In this document: piece by piece, positions 16,915 to 26,006 of the stretch
How the letters are laid out: every line of letters starts with the position of its first letter
Position numbering within the stretch: the first letter of the stretch is position 1
Origin: Pseudopedobacter sp038243635
Lineage (GTDB): Bacteria; Bacteroidota; Bacteroidia; Sphingobacteriales; Sphingobacteriaceae
Length of the DNA stretch: 64,000 bases
Assembly (NCBI GenBank): GCA_038243635.1
Contig: JBBSQW010000008.1
Coordinates: 1-64,000, forward strand
Reading direction: 5' to 3'
The notes under the pieces: generated by a model
Told to the model about the DNA's origin: nothing
Database searches by the model: none
The model's input: only the letters and a program-made list of their open reading frames with translations
Position numbers and translations under genes: made by a program

Positions 16915-17832
16915 TTATTTTAAGCTACGTTTCTTAGCGGAAGCAAATGAATTTGCGGTGATCTGTAAACCTTTTTCACTCGTTAGCGGAAATGTAATTC
17001 CCAGCAAGGACTTTACTTTCTCATTGCTTACCACGTAGTCCTCTGTTAACTTATCCAGCCTTCCCGTGTTAAGGGATAGTCCTAAAACGTCTCCAAGTTT
17101 TGCGACAGTCTTAACTAAAGGAGCTGGAATGCTCAGGAGTCTTGGCTTTTTACCAAGCGAACCAGCCAATATTTTTACTACATCATTTGTAGATAAAGCG
17201 ACATCATCCGCCACCTGAAAAACAGCTGAGCCTGTGTTACCGTGTACTAATTTTTCAATCAAAAAACATAGGTTTCCAATACTCAGAAATGAACGTTTAT
17301 TTTTGAAGGAGGCTAAGGGATAAGGCAAACCTTTGCTAACAAACTTATAAAGTAAATTTAAGTTTCCTTTGTTGCCAGGCCCGTGAATCATGCATGGCCG
17401 TAAAATATAATATTTTTTGTCTGCTGGTAATTCTATATCCTGCAGATACTCTTCTGCCTCTAATTTGGACTTACCATAGTGAGTTTTGGGATTTGGTAAA
17501 TTCGCTTCGGTTAAAACCCCATCTACAGAATCTGCAACCGCTTTTACAGAACTCATAAAGATGAACTTCTTAGCGTCGGACTTTAAGAAGAGATCGTACA
17601 AGTTTCTGGTAAGCTCAGTATTAACCGAATAGTATTCGGCAGGGTTTGGTGCACTGCGAAGGTCATGTGCCTTTCCAGCTAAATGGATCACGCAATCTGC
17701 GCCGTTAAGCGCATCTGAAGCTATGGGCGTTCTAACGCTTAAAGCTACTATGTTAACTTCGGGCTTGTCCTTAAAAAATTTAATTAAATTAGATCCTACG
17801 AACCCGCTAGCGCCGGTTAAAACAATTTTCAT
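16915..17832 (-). CDS. NAD-dependent epimerase/dehydratase (WbpV-like)
   Basis: A 305-residue extended SDR. The Rossmann motif is TGASGFVGSNL at the very N terminus. The catalytic region shows FMSSVKAV near 115 and a YGKSK pair (YxxxK) near 142. In other O-antigen and capsule loci such a nucleotide-sugar epimerase is found beside the WecA/WbpL-type transferase and supplies its substrate. The exact sugar cannot be read from the sequence. The 48-bp gap to the transferase suggests an operon. Confidence 0.85.
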   Translation of the reverse strand: MKIVLTGASGFVGSNLIKFFKDKPEVNIVALSVRTPIASDALNGADCVIHLAGKAHDLRSAPNPAEYYSVNTELTRNLYDLFLKSDAKKFIFMSSVKAVADSVDGVLTEANLPNPKTHYGKSKLEAEEYLQDIELPADKKYYILRPCMIHGPGNKGNLNLLYKFVSKGLPYPLASFKNKRSFLSIGNLCFLIEKLVHGNTGSAVFQVADDVALSTNDVVKILAGSLGKKPRLLSIPAPLVKTVAKLGDVLGLSLNTGRLDKLTEDYVVSNEKVKSLLGITFPLTSEKGLQITANSFASAKKRSLK

Positions 17833-18396
17833 ATTTGCATTGCTGTTTTTATCTAAATTTCTTTAACACTTGCATTAATAACCATTCTAAATAAAACTAT
17901 TCAATATTTGTTAATTTGAAGTAAAATAATTATTACTATATAAATTACATCTTAAATTAGCATGCATAGGTTATAATTTGCAAACTGGTTATAATTAAGT
18001 CTCACTGCGTAATATGTATGCAACTTCTGAATACTTCATTAACCTCTAATGTTGGATTGTTGGAAGCCGATAATCTAAAAGTAGTGCAGTTCAAGATCTG
18101 GCAAATTCAATCTTCAATCTTTATCAATTTAAACACAAACTCTAATTTGTCGGAAAGAACCATCGTTCTTAATGTTATACTCTACACTTCCCTTATCACA
18201 TCAACATTCTTATTTCTGATACTGTAAATTCCTTCAACTTGTTCATCTTACAATCTTTAACTAAGTTATTATTAGCCATGCGATATGTTTGTTTCCCTTC
18301 CACAATTAATTGTAGGTTTCAGTCATACTTAATTTCATTTAGAGTATTAACATCATTGTAAAATTTTATTATGGTTCTAGTTTAATTTTTAAATGA
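17833..18396. other. 564-bp gap inside the polysaccharide locus
   Basis: AT-rich sequence with no convincing gene. One 69-codon plus-strand frame (18018-18227) has no recognisable family and opposes the operon, so I do not call it. The gap separates the epimerase/transferase pair from the rest of the cluster and probably contains that pair's own promoter. It may also be the scar of a lost gene. Confidence 0.4.
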
Positions 18397-19539
18397 CTAT
18401 TTATGTAACTCTTCATATAATTTATGTTGTGCTGACCACACAACCTCATTTGAAAAGAATTTGTAAACTCGTTCCTTTCCATTTTCTCCTAATTTAACTG
18501 CTAAATTCATATCGTTATATAACCTGAAAATGGCATCTGCCAATTCCTTAGTATTACGAGGTTCAACTATTAAACCTGTTTCCATATGTATAGTAGTATC
18601 CTTTAAACCAGGTATGTCTGCCACAATCGAAGGTACCCCAAAACTAGAAGCTTCAATAACTACATTTCCAAATCCTTCCCGATAAGAATAAAGGACTAAC
18701 GTTTGTGCTAATGCGTATATAGGCCTAACGTCTAATTGTTTTCCTACGTATATGATGTTTGGATTCGTTTCTAATTGTAGATAATAATCCTCGGGTATTG
18801 GATCCTGATGTTCTATAGGTCCAGCAATTATTAACTTCATATTAGCGCCTCTTTTAATACAGACATTCAATGCGTCAATTATTTCGACAATACCTTTATC
18901 TTTAGTAACTCGACCAACAAAAGCGATTAAAAACGCATCCTCTGGGATATTATATTTCTTAATTAAAAGCTCCCTATCAGCTACTATTTTTTCGCTCAAT
19001 GAATAATGGGAAAGGTTAATTCCGTTGCTACTCCCTTCAGTTAAAACGACACATTTTTTTTTATCAACTATACCTATTTTCTCTGCATGCACTTTCAAAC
19101 TAGGACTTATACAAATTACCTTATCAGCAAATCTGCAAGTTACATACTCTGTAAATTTAACAATCACCCGTTTACTTCCTTGTAAGGTGTCACTTCTAAC
19201 CCCTCTTAGAGTAAAGATAAGTGGTATTTTCCAAAAGAAGATATGCGCCAAACTAAACAAAAAACCTGTTTTTGGGTTTCCAGCATTTATAATATCAGGC
19301 TTCTCTTTTTTAGCGATATCAATAACAGTAAACAAAGATTTTAAATCATTGATAGGAGAAATTTCACGCGAGAACTTGACCCTAATGACTTTCACCGGCT
19401 CATTTAATTCTAAATCATCTATCTCTATTCCTGGCCCCGAAACGATAATTACTTCGTGGCCTTTATCCACAAGGTACTTACCCTGACCTTTAATAAAATT
19501 TGCACAGAAAGAATCTGATATGGCAATTAATATTTTCAT
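18397..19539 (-). CDS. glycosyltransferase family 4 protein
   Basis: A 380-residue GT-B glycosyltransferase. The N-terminal domain opens with MKILIAISDSFCANFIKGQG. The C-terminal GT1/GT4 nucleotide-sugar domain is clear: AFVGRVTKDKGIVEIIDAL near 208 and the EX7E-type segment SYREGFGNVVIEASSFGVP near 285. It probably adds one sugar of the repeat unit on the cytoplasmic side. It overlaps the preceding acetyltransferase gene by 4 bp. Confidence 0.9.
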   Translation of the reverse strand: MKILIAISDSFCANFIKGQGKYLVDKGHEVIIVSGPGIEIDDLELNEPVKVIRVKFSREISPINDLKSLFTVIDIAKKEKPDIINAGNPKTGFLFSLAHIFFWKIPLIFTLRGVRSDTLQGSKRVIVKFTEYVTCRFADKVICISPSLKVHAEKIGIVDKKKCVVLTEGSSNGINLSHYSLSEKIVADRELLIKKYNIPEDAFLIAFVGRVTKDKGIVEIIDALNVCIKRGANMKLIIAGPIEHQDPIPEDYYLQLETNPNIIYVGKQLDVRPIYALAQTLVLYSYREGFGNVVIEASSFGVPSIVADIPGLKDTTIHMETGLIVEPRNTKELADAIFRLYNDMNLAVKLGENGKERVYKFFSNEVVWSAQHKLYEELHK

Positions 19540-20108
19540 TGAGTATTCTTCATTAATTCCTCCCTTGAATTAAATGACTGATCTCCGTCTTTATTATCCT
19601 TTAAAAACTTTGCGGGTACGCCACCTGCAATTGAGTAACTCTCAACATCTTTTACTACAGCAGAATTTGAAGCTATCAAACATCCTTTACCGATTTCAAC
19701 GCCACATTTTACTGTGGCATGAGATGCCAACCAAGTACCTTTTCCAATTAAAACCTTGCCGGGTATACTTCCACCGAAACGTACTGAATTGTTTTTAAAA
19801 ACATGTTGCATGGTGCTAATTACAACGTAAGGAGCCATTACTACTTCATCTTCTATACTTAATTCTCCCAACCCATTCAACCAGCAACCTTTAGCAATAT
19901 ATACATTATCGCCTATTGATATATTATATGAATTTAATAATGTTAAATCTCTACCTAATTCCAAGTTTTTACCGCACTTTTTAAAAAAAGGACTGGCTAA
20001 CATTCCTCTCAATCTTATCGAAAAACGATTATCGGGTAGCCAACTTGTAATAAAACAAACAAACCAAAGCGGAAGTATGTATCTAAATTGCAATTTAATT
20101 TGATTCAT
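19536..20108 (-). CDS. hexapeptide-repeat sugar O-acetyltransferase (WcaF-like)
   Basis: A 190-residue left-handed beta-helix acyltransferase. Hexapeptide repeats run from about residue 50 to 165 (ISIGDNVYIAKGCW, VLIGKGTWLASHATV, VEIGKGCLIASNSAVV). The active-site-like histidine lies in STMQHVF, and the family ending GGVPAKFLKDN is present. It resembles colanic-acid WcaF/WcaB-type acetyltransferases and would use acetyl-CoA to decorate a repeat-unit sugar. It overlaps neighbours on both sides by a few bases, so it belongs to the capsule operon. Confidence 0.85.
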   Translation of the reverse strand: MNQIKLQFRYILPLWFVCFITSWLPDNRFSIRLRGMLASPFFKKCGKNLELGRDLTLLNSYNISIGDNVYIAKGCWLNGLGELSIEDEVVMAPYVVISTMQHVFKNNSVRFGGSIPGKVLIGKGTWLASHATVKCGVEIGKGCLIASNSAVVKDVESYSIAGGVPAKFLKDNKDGDQSFNSREELMKNTQ

Positions 20109-21273
20109 CAGAAATAATTTTATTCAAGAACGCTCTTCTTATATTTTGCAATGTACTTTCTAAATAGTTATTGGATGTATTCAAATTTTCCAATCCGATA
20201 CTGATACGTTCTTTTTTAGAGAAATGAATTATTGTCTTGATTTGCAAACTCAATTTTCTCCAATCCCCAGCATCATGTAAATATTCTTTGTCTAATAATT
20301 CACTTGTCCCACCAACATCAGAGGATAAACAAACTTTGCCTCTGCTCATAGCTTCAATAATTACCCTAGGTAAGCCTTCTGTTTTTGAAGGATGGATATA
20401 TAAATCTAACGAGTCGAGGAATGGGATAACTCCTTCATTTCCAGACTTTAACGATCCCTTTATAATTATATTATTTGCAATTCCCAGTTTAAGAGCTAAA
20501 TCCTTTATCCAGCTACTGTCTCCAGTACCTACTAAATTTAGTATTACATTGTCAAAACCATCTTCTATCAATTTTTTTAAAGCTAACAATGCTTCTCTAT
20601 GTCCTTTATATTTTACATGGAAAGTTCCAATCAGTCCAATCGTAAATTTTTTATTATCTTTTAAATAGTAGTTTCTTACTTCTCCAGCAGTGGATTGGCT
20701 CATTAGACGCACATTTGATATTCCCACCGAGTTATTTTTACAAGGATATCTTTCTTGCAATTTATTTTGAGTAACGTAAATAACACTTTTAGCGTTTGCA
20801 ACAACAGCTTTTAATCGTAAATATTCTATAGGTGCTATTAATTTACCTAAAAAAGAGCCATGGAAAAGGTACGCTTCAAAGGGATCGCCCACTATTTCTA
20901 AAACATATTTTTTATCTGTCCGCTTACAAATCTCAAATGCCCATTTACCCAAAGTACTTGGCAATCTAATAATCAGAAAGTCTGTAGTCGCTAAAATTTC
21001 TTTTAACTGACTTTTAACAGCCTCCTTATTAAGTAGCAAATTCTTCACACCGTTAACATTTTCAATTAGATGGAAATTAACATTTTTAGAGGAAGAAACA
21101 ACCAGCTGGCTAGAAGTTAACATACTACTTCGTCCCACAACTTCTAAAAAGTCAAAAACTGCCAGATATCTATTCCATAAATTTTCAGTAAATGCCCCTC
21201 CTGATCCATCATAATACTTCCCGTTCTTTGGATTATATGCAAAATAATGATCGTGTATAAAAGTTGCTTTCAT
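20095..21273 (-). CDS. glycosyltransferase family 4 protein
   Basis: A 392-residue GT-B enzyme. The C-terminal donor domain shows TIGLIGTFHVKYKGHREAL near 215 and HPSKTEGLPRVIIEAMSRG near 315, the region of the EX7E motif. The N-terminal acceptor domain begins with FIHDHYFAYNPKNGKYYDG. It overlaps the next gene (acetyltransferase) by 14 bp. Donor and acceptor are unknown. Confidence 0.88.
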   Translation of the reverse strand: MKATFIHDHYFAYNPKNGKYYDGSGGAFTENLWNRYLAVFDFLEVVGRSSMLTSSQLVVSSSKNVNFHLIENVNGVKNLLLNKEAVKSQLKEILATTDFLIIRLPSTLGKWAFEICKRTDKKYVLEIVGDPFEAYLFHGSFLGKLIAPIEYLRLKAVVANAKSVIYVTQNKLQERYPCKNNSVGISNVRLMSQSTAGEVRNYYLKDNKKFTIGLIGTFHVKYKGHREALLALKKLIEDGFDNVILNLVGTGDSSWIKDLALKLGIANNIIIKGSLKSGNEGVIPFLDSLDLYIHPSKTEGLPRVIIEAMSRGKVCLSSDVGGTSELLDKEYLHDAGDWRKLSLQIKTIIHFSKKERISIGLENLNTSNNYLESTLQNIRRAFLNKIISDESN

Positions 21274-21313
21274 TAAATATTTTTTACTAGTGATATTTTA
21301 TCCATAAAACATT

Positions 21314-22429
21314 TTAGTCAACCATAAATTTGGAGTTGTTGAGTTTCGCTAAAAGTAGCAGTAATTTCTTGTTATTTTTTAATTTGATCCTAAAATTAGG
21401 CGCAAATTGTTGATTATCTTCTATATCTATTTCCTTTAAACGATTATTTAAAAATGTAGGGTTTTGGATTAAAACCGTTCCTTGGATTATCTTCGAATTT
21501 TGTTTGGCTATATATTTACCAACCCTAATTCCTATAGGAGACCCAACATCTTTATGGTTTACAATTTCAATTTTAGTGACTGGATCTTTTAAATTCGCTA
21601 GTTTTCTTAGAAATATATCGATTCCTTTAGCTCCATTTTTATAAGTCACATTGTTTTGAAGTAAAATATTTTTAGTAGGCTTGGCCCCTGGTTCAATGTC
21701 AATTCCAGATTTCGGAAATGTTCTCCTAGCGTTGGCAAAAAATGAATTGTATACATTTATGCTGTCCACCGCCACAATAGATAACCCATTACGTCCTGAG
21801 TTATTAACGAACGCATTATAAATATTTATATTTTTACTTTCATTGTAAAGTGTTTTTGTAATGGTGTCTAATACATAACCCACGTATATCCCATCGCCCC
21901 AACAATCTGTAATTGTCGGATTATAAATGCTTATATTGTTGCTTGATCTAATGCCAATGCCCATTCCCCATTCCCCTTCATTTCTTAAATGGGTTTGCAT
22001 ATCTCCCTGAAGCTTGGCGAAAAATATTTTCACGTTTTTAACATGATGTACTTCAATCATATTGTAAGTGCCCAGCCTTGAAGGAGCTAACATTAGTGCC
22101 GAATTTTCATTAAATAGAAGAACGGAGTTGTTCTTTACTTTAAGGCCAATATCATTTATTAATGTCGGAAAATTAGGCATAATCACCACCTCGTTCTCGC
22201 TGATTCCTTTTTGCAAATAACTTGTATAATCCTTGTTCCCTTGTTTGCTATAGTTAATAGGCAAATACTTGGTTAAGTCTACAGCAGTCTTTTTGTAGGC
22301 AGAATAGTCTTTTCGTATCTGAGTCTCCTTATAATAAGGAGGGATAAAATTCTTAATGTTATCTTGAGCATTGCATGACAAAAACAGAAAACATGTTATT
22401 GCTGAAGCTATTAATTTGATTAACGACAT
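21314..22429 (-). CDS. beta-helix repeat lipoprotein in the capsule locus
   Basis: A 371-residue protein with a lipoprotein signal (TCFLFLSCNAQ, Cys 19). The body is made of short parallel beta-helix-like turns rich in Asn (SNNISIYNPTITDCWGDGIY, NINIYNAFVNNSGRNGLSI, VDSINVYNSFFANA), as in pectate-lyase-like right-handed beta-helix proteins. Such proteins in polysaccharide loci often bind, cleave or epimerise the polymer. The sequence alone does not show which applies here. Position between the polymerase-like gene and a glycosyltransferase ties it to this polymer. Confidence 0.8.
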   Translation of the reverse strand: MSLIKLIASAITCFLFLSCNAQDNIKNFIPPYYKETQIRKDYSAYKKTAVDLTKYLPINYSKQGNKDYTSYLQKGISENEVVIMPNFPTLINDIGLKVKNNSVLLFNENSALMLAPSRLGTYNMIEVHHVKNVKIFFAKLQGDMQTHLRNEGEWGMGIGIRSSNNISIYNPTITDCWGDGIYVGYVLDTITKTLYNESKNINIYNAFVNNSGRNGLSIVAVDSINVYNSFFANARRTFPKSGIDIEPGAKPTKNILLQNNVTYKNGAKGIDIFLRKLANLKDPVTKIEIVNHKDVGSPIGIRVGKYIAKQNSKIIQGTVLIQNPTFLNNRLKEIDIEDNQQFAPNFRIKLKNNKKLLLLLAKLNNSKFMVD

Positions 22430-22434
22430 TTTAA

Positions 22435-23847
22435 TTATCCTTTAAAATAGAAATAAGCAATGTAAATGAAAATTAGCAACCATGAAGTTAACTTAAATAC
22501 AAATCTTACTTTTCGCTTGCTTAGAAGATTATAGCTGTATATAGCATAAATATAAATTGCCGGATATACACAATAAGTTCTTCTGGCATTAACCGAGGTA
22601 GAAGCCGCTATTAACAGTAAAACAGCAATTAATAATAAAAGATTTAATTCTAGAGGAATTTTTTGATAGTTTTTGATAAAAAATGAATAGACAATGATAC
22701 CCCAAACATAAATCCAAACAATACTTGCAAGACTCTCCATAAATCGCCAAGGCGTAAAATAACCAGCTGACGGATTCCTAGCAAATGATATATCTGTCAC
22801 ATCCGCATACCAGTCTCTCCAAAAGGGCACCGCTGGGGCAACTTGACTGTTCACGGTCATCACTACTTGCTTGACTCCGGGAGGCAATTTTGATGAGGCA
22901 GCTGCTGCAGATGTCTCCGATCGCTCTGCCCCATCTATCTTACCCTGGTAAGCGCCAGAATTTTCCCCGTATTTATCAAACAGTAGTGGTGAGATTAAAA
23001 TAACAGCCAATGGCACTAAGACAACCACCAATATCTTTAAATTTTTATTTCTTGTAGAATTGAGGTAAAGATAAATAAAAATAAACATCATGAAGAAAAG
23101 ACCGTGTTCTAATCTAAACCCACATACCAATACAAATAAAAGCGTTAGTTTCCAGAAAACATTTTTGCATGTGTCATAATTAATGATAAGATAGATAGCA
23201 ATCGTATATAGTAGGTAGACATGAGGATCGCGATTAAAAACGACCGAATAGATGCAAACATGCGTGAAAAGCGCAAAAAACAGAGCGTACTTTAGCGCTT
23301 TATTTTTATCAAAAAACTTACGAAGAGAAAGATATATATAAGGAACAGAAAAAGCGCCTAACCAAACACTTTGTAGTTTTTGAATTAAAATATTATTTTG
23401 GTCTATAATTTGACCAAAAAAGGAAATAGCTAAGTTAATAAAACTAAACAGGGGGTATCTTATAGTTTCAGGAAGTATACTGTTATAGTTGGTCCAGAAA
23501 TCGCTAAAGCTATATATTTTATAATTGCTAAAATTCCAGAACTTTTTAGAGTCTACCATCATAAAAAAATCTATAGACGGATCCTTTACGAAAATAAAGT
23601 TTGTCACAAACATATAAATGGAGTAAACTGAAAAGGCAATGCAAAACAGGGGTATTGTATAGTTAGATTCTTTTCTGGATTTTAAAAAAATGATAGAAAA
23701 ACCAAACAAAAGCAACCACAAACAAATAGGCGAAACCCAGCCACCATAAAAACTAAAAAAGATAGTTGTTAAAATAGCTAAGACGCTAATATTGAATGAA
23801 ATGGCTATAAAACTATTCTTTGGCTTCATATATAGTCGTTTGCTCAT
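22435..23847 (-). CDS. polytopic membrane protein, probable polysaccharide polymerase (Wzy-like)
   Basis: A 470-residue protein with about ten to twelve hydrophobic segments and a larger polar loop near residues 300-360 (rich in Ala/Ser, SETSAAAASSKLPPG). No strict family motif is visible, which is normal for Wzy polymerases; a GT-C-type transferase is the main alternative (RDPH near 208 is a candidate acidic loop). No other gene in the locus is a better polymerase candidate. An alternative ATG is at 23829. The start overlaps the preceding glycosyltransferase gene. Confidence 0.65.
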   Translation of the reverse strand: MSKRLYMKPKNSFIAISFNISVLAILTTIFFSFYGGWVSPICLWLLLFGFSIIFLKSRKESNYTIPLFCIAFSVYSIYMFVTNFIFVKDPSIDFFMMVDSKKFWNFSNYKIYSFSDFWTNYNSILPETIRYPLFSFINLAISFFGQIIDQNNILIQKLQSVWLGAFSVPYIYLSLRKFFDKNKALKYALFFALFTHVCIYSVVFNRDPHVYLLYTIAIYLIINYDTCKNVFWKLTLLFVLVCGFRLEHGLFFMMFIFIYLYLNSTRNKNLKILVVVLVPLAVILISPLLFDKYGENSGAYQGKIDGAERSETSAAAASSKLPPGVKQVVMTVNSQVAPAVPFWRDWYADVTDISFARNPSAGYFTPWRFMESLASIVWIYVWGIIVYSFFIKNYQKIPLELNLLLLIAVLLLIAASTSVNARRTYCVYPAIYIYAIYSYNLLSKRKVRFVFKLTSWLLIFIYIAYFYFKG

Positions 23848-24925
23848 TTACCATGTTTTCCATTGAAAAATGTTTAGCGAACTCATAGGCTTCTTCTTGA
23901 AATCGATTGTTTGCATTTAATACGCTTAAAGTTTTACTTACGGCATCTGATAAGCTATCCAATTGAAAAAAATCTTTGTGAAATTGATGATATACAGCTT
24001 CGTAGTGAGGCGTTATATTTGATGCGACAATTTTTAAGTTAAAGTACTGAGCCTCAATTAAAACATTTCCAAAACCTTCATATAAAGAAGGAAAAATAAA
24101 TACATCAGAGATCGACATATACTTGCAAATATTTGGATCCATTCCAGTAAAAAGTACATTTTTATCCAAAGATAATTTGGATACTTTCTCCTTGATTGAT
24201 TTTAAAAGTTTGCCATCACCTACCAATATTAAGAAATATTTATTTTTTACCGGGTCAATCGCGTTAAAGATATCAATTAGCAAATCATGGTTCTTCTGCT
24301 CTTTAAAACTACCAACGTGTATAAATATTTTGTCGTACTTCAAACGTAATTGAGTTTGCTCATCAGACCGCTGTAGATTCTGAAATTTTTTAAAATCAAT
24401 CCCGTTATGGATAACGGCATATTTCTCAGGAAAATTTCCCCAATTCCTATTATAGTAAGTTAAGTTAACTTGTGAGTGGCCTAATATCCGCCTGGCAAAT
24501 TTTATAGCTGTATTTTTGTGAAAATCTAAATAGCTTTTTTTTATTAACCGCAGTAGAATGTTTTGATCCCAAGTCGGTTTAAACATCACTTTTTCGTTAT
24601 GTACAGACACAAAGAAACGAGTGTTATTATAATGAGTTACGATAGCCAAAAGGCCAGATGTGTGACTAAAATGAGAATGCACTACGTCAAAATGTCGTTC
24701 ACGAAGTAACCACCATAAACTCACGGCCTGTAACACTGGATTTTTGCTTTTGAATGGGATCAGCTCAATATTAAGACTTTTAAATCTGTCATCTAATCCC
24801 CCCCCCTCGTTACACAGAATTGAAATATCATATTTCTCTTCTAGATAAGGTATTGAATTTAGAATCATATTCTCAATTCCTCCCATATCTAGCCTACTAA
24901 CTATATAAAGTATCTTTCTTTTCAT
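23813..24925 (-). CDS. glycosyltransferase family 4/1 protein with a nine-G tract
   Basis: A 370-residue GT-B enzyme. The N terminus has the common VSRLDMGGIENMI motif. The donor domain shows FIHVGSFKEQKNHDLLIDIF near 200 and FPSLYEGFGNVLIEAQ near 280. Codons 40-43 (Glu-Gly-Gly-Gly) are written GAG GGG GGG GGA, giving nine consecutive G residues on the coding strand (24806-24798). Length change in that tract would shift the frame early and remove the product, so the gene may be phase-variable. Confidence 0.88.
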   Translation of the reverse strand: MKRKILYIVSRLDMGGIENMILNSIPYLEEKYDISILCNEGGGLDDRFKSLNIELIPFKSKNPVLQAVSLWWLLRERHFDVVHSHFSHTSGLLAIVTHYNNTRFFVSVHNEKVMFKPTWDQNILLRLIKKSYLDFHKNTAIKFARRILGHSQVNLTYYNRNWGNFPEKYAVIHNGIDFKKFQNLQRSDEQTQLRLKYDKIFIHVGSFKEQKNHDLLIDIFNAIDPVKNKYFLILVGDGKLLKSIKEKVSKLSLDKNVLFTGMDPNICKYMSISDVFIFPSLYEGFGNVLIEAQYFNLKIVASNITPHYEAVYHQFHKDFFQLDSLSDAVSKTLSVLNANNRFQEEAYEFAKHFSMENMVNEQTTIYEAKE

Positions 24926-24926
24926 C

Positions 24927-26006
24927 TTATTTTAATAAATCAATTAGTGGTTTAATAGTTTCCTGCCTAATTTGATTTAAGTCAACTTTAGTTTTAACAT
25001 ATTCATCATCAAATGCCTTTACCTTGTTTGATATTAGGTAAGAATCGAGTTCTAACCCATTTATCAGCCCAAAAATTAAGGCATGCATTCTACCGGACGA
25101 TAAATGAGAATAAGTACCAATACTTTTTAAAAGCTCACTTAGTCCATTAAACTTTAAAATGGGAAGTACAATGTTATGTTGTTCGTTTAAATAAGTACAA
25201 AAATCTTTTGTTTCTCCATAATCCGTTTGGGTAGTATAGAAGAGACTTACCGGAATGTCTTGATCCAAATAATTGCGTACAACTTTATACCAAGACAAGT
25301 AATATTCTAGTTTAGCAATAGATGTTTTGTTAAACTTAACTAGGAGTTCGTGATAACTAAAAACTCCAACGAGCGCATGCTTAATTTCATCTTTGGGGGC
25401 ATTTTTCTTGAAGGTTGAAAATACGACGTCATGAATTTTCACCGAATCCAGTCCAAATTGTGATTTCAATATATTCTGAGAATTAAAATCTCTAACATAG
25501 ATATTATCCGCCCCTTGTAATGCTTTGTTATAAAAATATTTTTCTGTACTATTGAATTTGTTGACTATCCCTATCCCATATAAATAAACTGGTATATGAT
25601 TACTCTTAATACTAGTTATCCAGGAATAAAGAATACCGCAAAAGGGATTTGGGGAAACTCGATATGAAGAATTAATCAGTTGCCCACCTCCAATTAAAAC
25701 AAAATCATATTTATTGTTTCTTAAATGATTATTAGCGAAACTTTTAATTTCGTAAATTTTCTTAATCAAAACAATATAGTTTTTAATTATGACCAAAATT
25801 CCTAATTTTCTTAAATTCTTAGTAAAAGAAGAGTTTTTAGGAATTACCTCAGCAATATCCGTTAATCTATTGAGTTTAGGATTAGAGTAGTTCAAAAAAT
25901 TATATTTGGCATTGTTATCCGTCAAAATAGCTCCAATAGACTGCTTAATTGCTTGATCGCCTAAATTACTGCTGTAACCCTCGTTTATGACTAAAATATT
26001 TTTCAT
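24927..26006 (-). CDS. polysaccharide pyruvyl transferase family protein
   Basis: A 359-residue protein of the CsaB/WcaK/PssM pyruvyltransferase family. It starts MKNILVINEGYSSNLGDQAI, the family NxGDxA opening. Later come FVLIGGGQLIN near 105, the GADNIYVRDFNSQ segment near 160, and SSGRMHALIFGLINGL near 305, which holds the conserved RxHA motif. It would add a ketal-linked pyruvate from phosphoenolpyruvate to a repeat-unit sugar, giving the polymer negative charge. It overlaps the flippase gene by 4 bp. Confidence 0.88.
   Translation of the reverse strand: MKNILVINEGYSSNLGDQAIKQSIGAILTDNNAKYNFLNYSNPKLNRLTDIAEVIPKNSSFTKNLRKLGILVIIKNYIVLIKKIYEIKSFANNHLRNNKYDFVLIGGGQLINSSYRVSPNPFCGILYSWITSIKSNHIPVYLYGIGIVNKFNSTEKYFYNKALQGADNIYVRDFNSQNILKSQFGLDSVKIHDVVFSTFKKNAPKDEIKHALVGVFSYHELLVKFNKTSIAKLEYYLSWYKVVRNYLDQDIPVSLFYTTQTDYGETKDFCTYLNEQHNIVLPILKFNGLSELLKSIGTYSHLSSGRMHALIFGLINGLELDSYLISNKVKAFDDEYVKTKVDLNQIRQETIKPLIDLLK

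Noticed and set aside
18018..18227. 69-codon plus-strand frame in the capsule gap
   Set aside because: It opposes the operon, has no recognisable family, and its composition matches AT-rich intergenic DNA.
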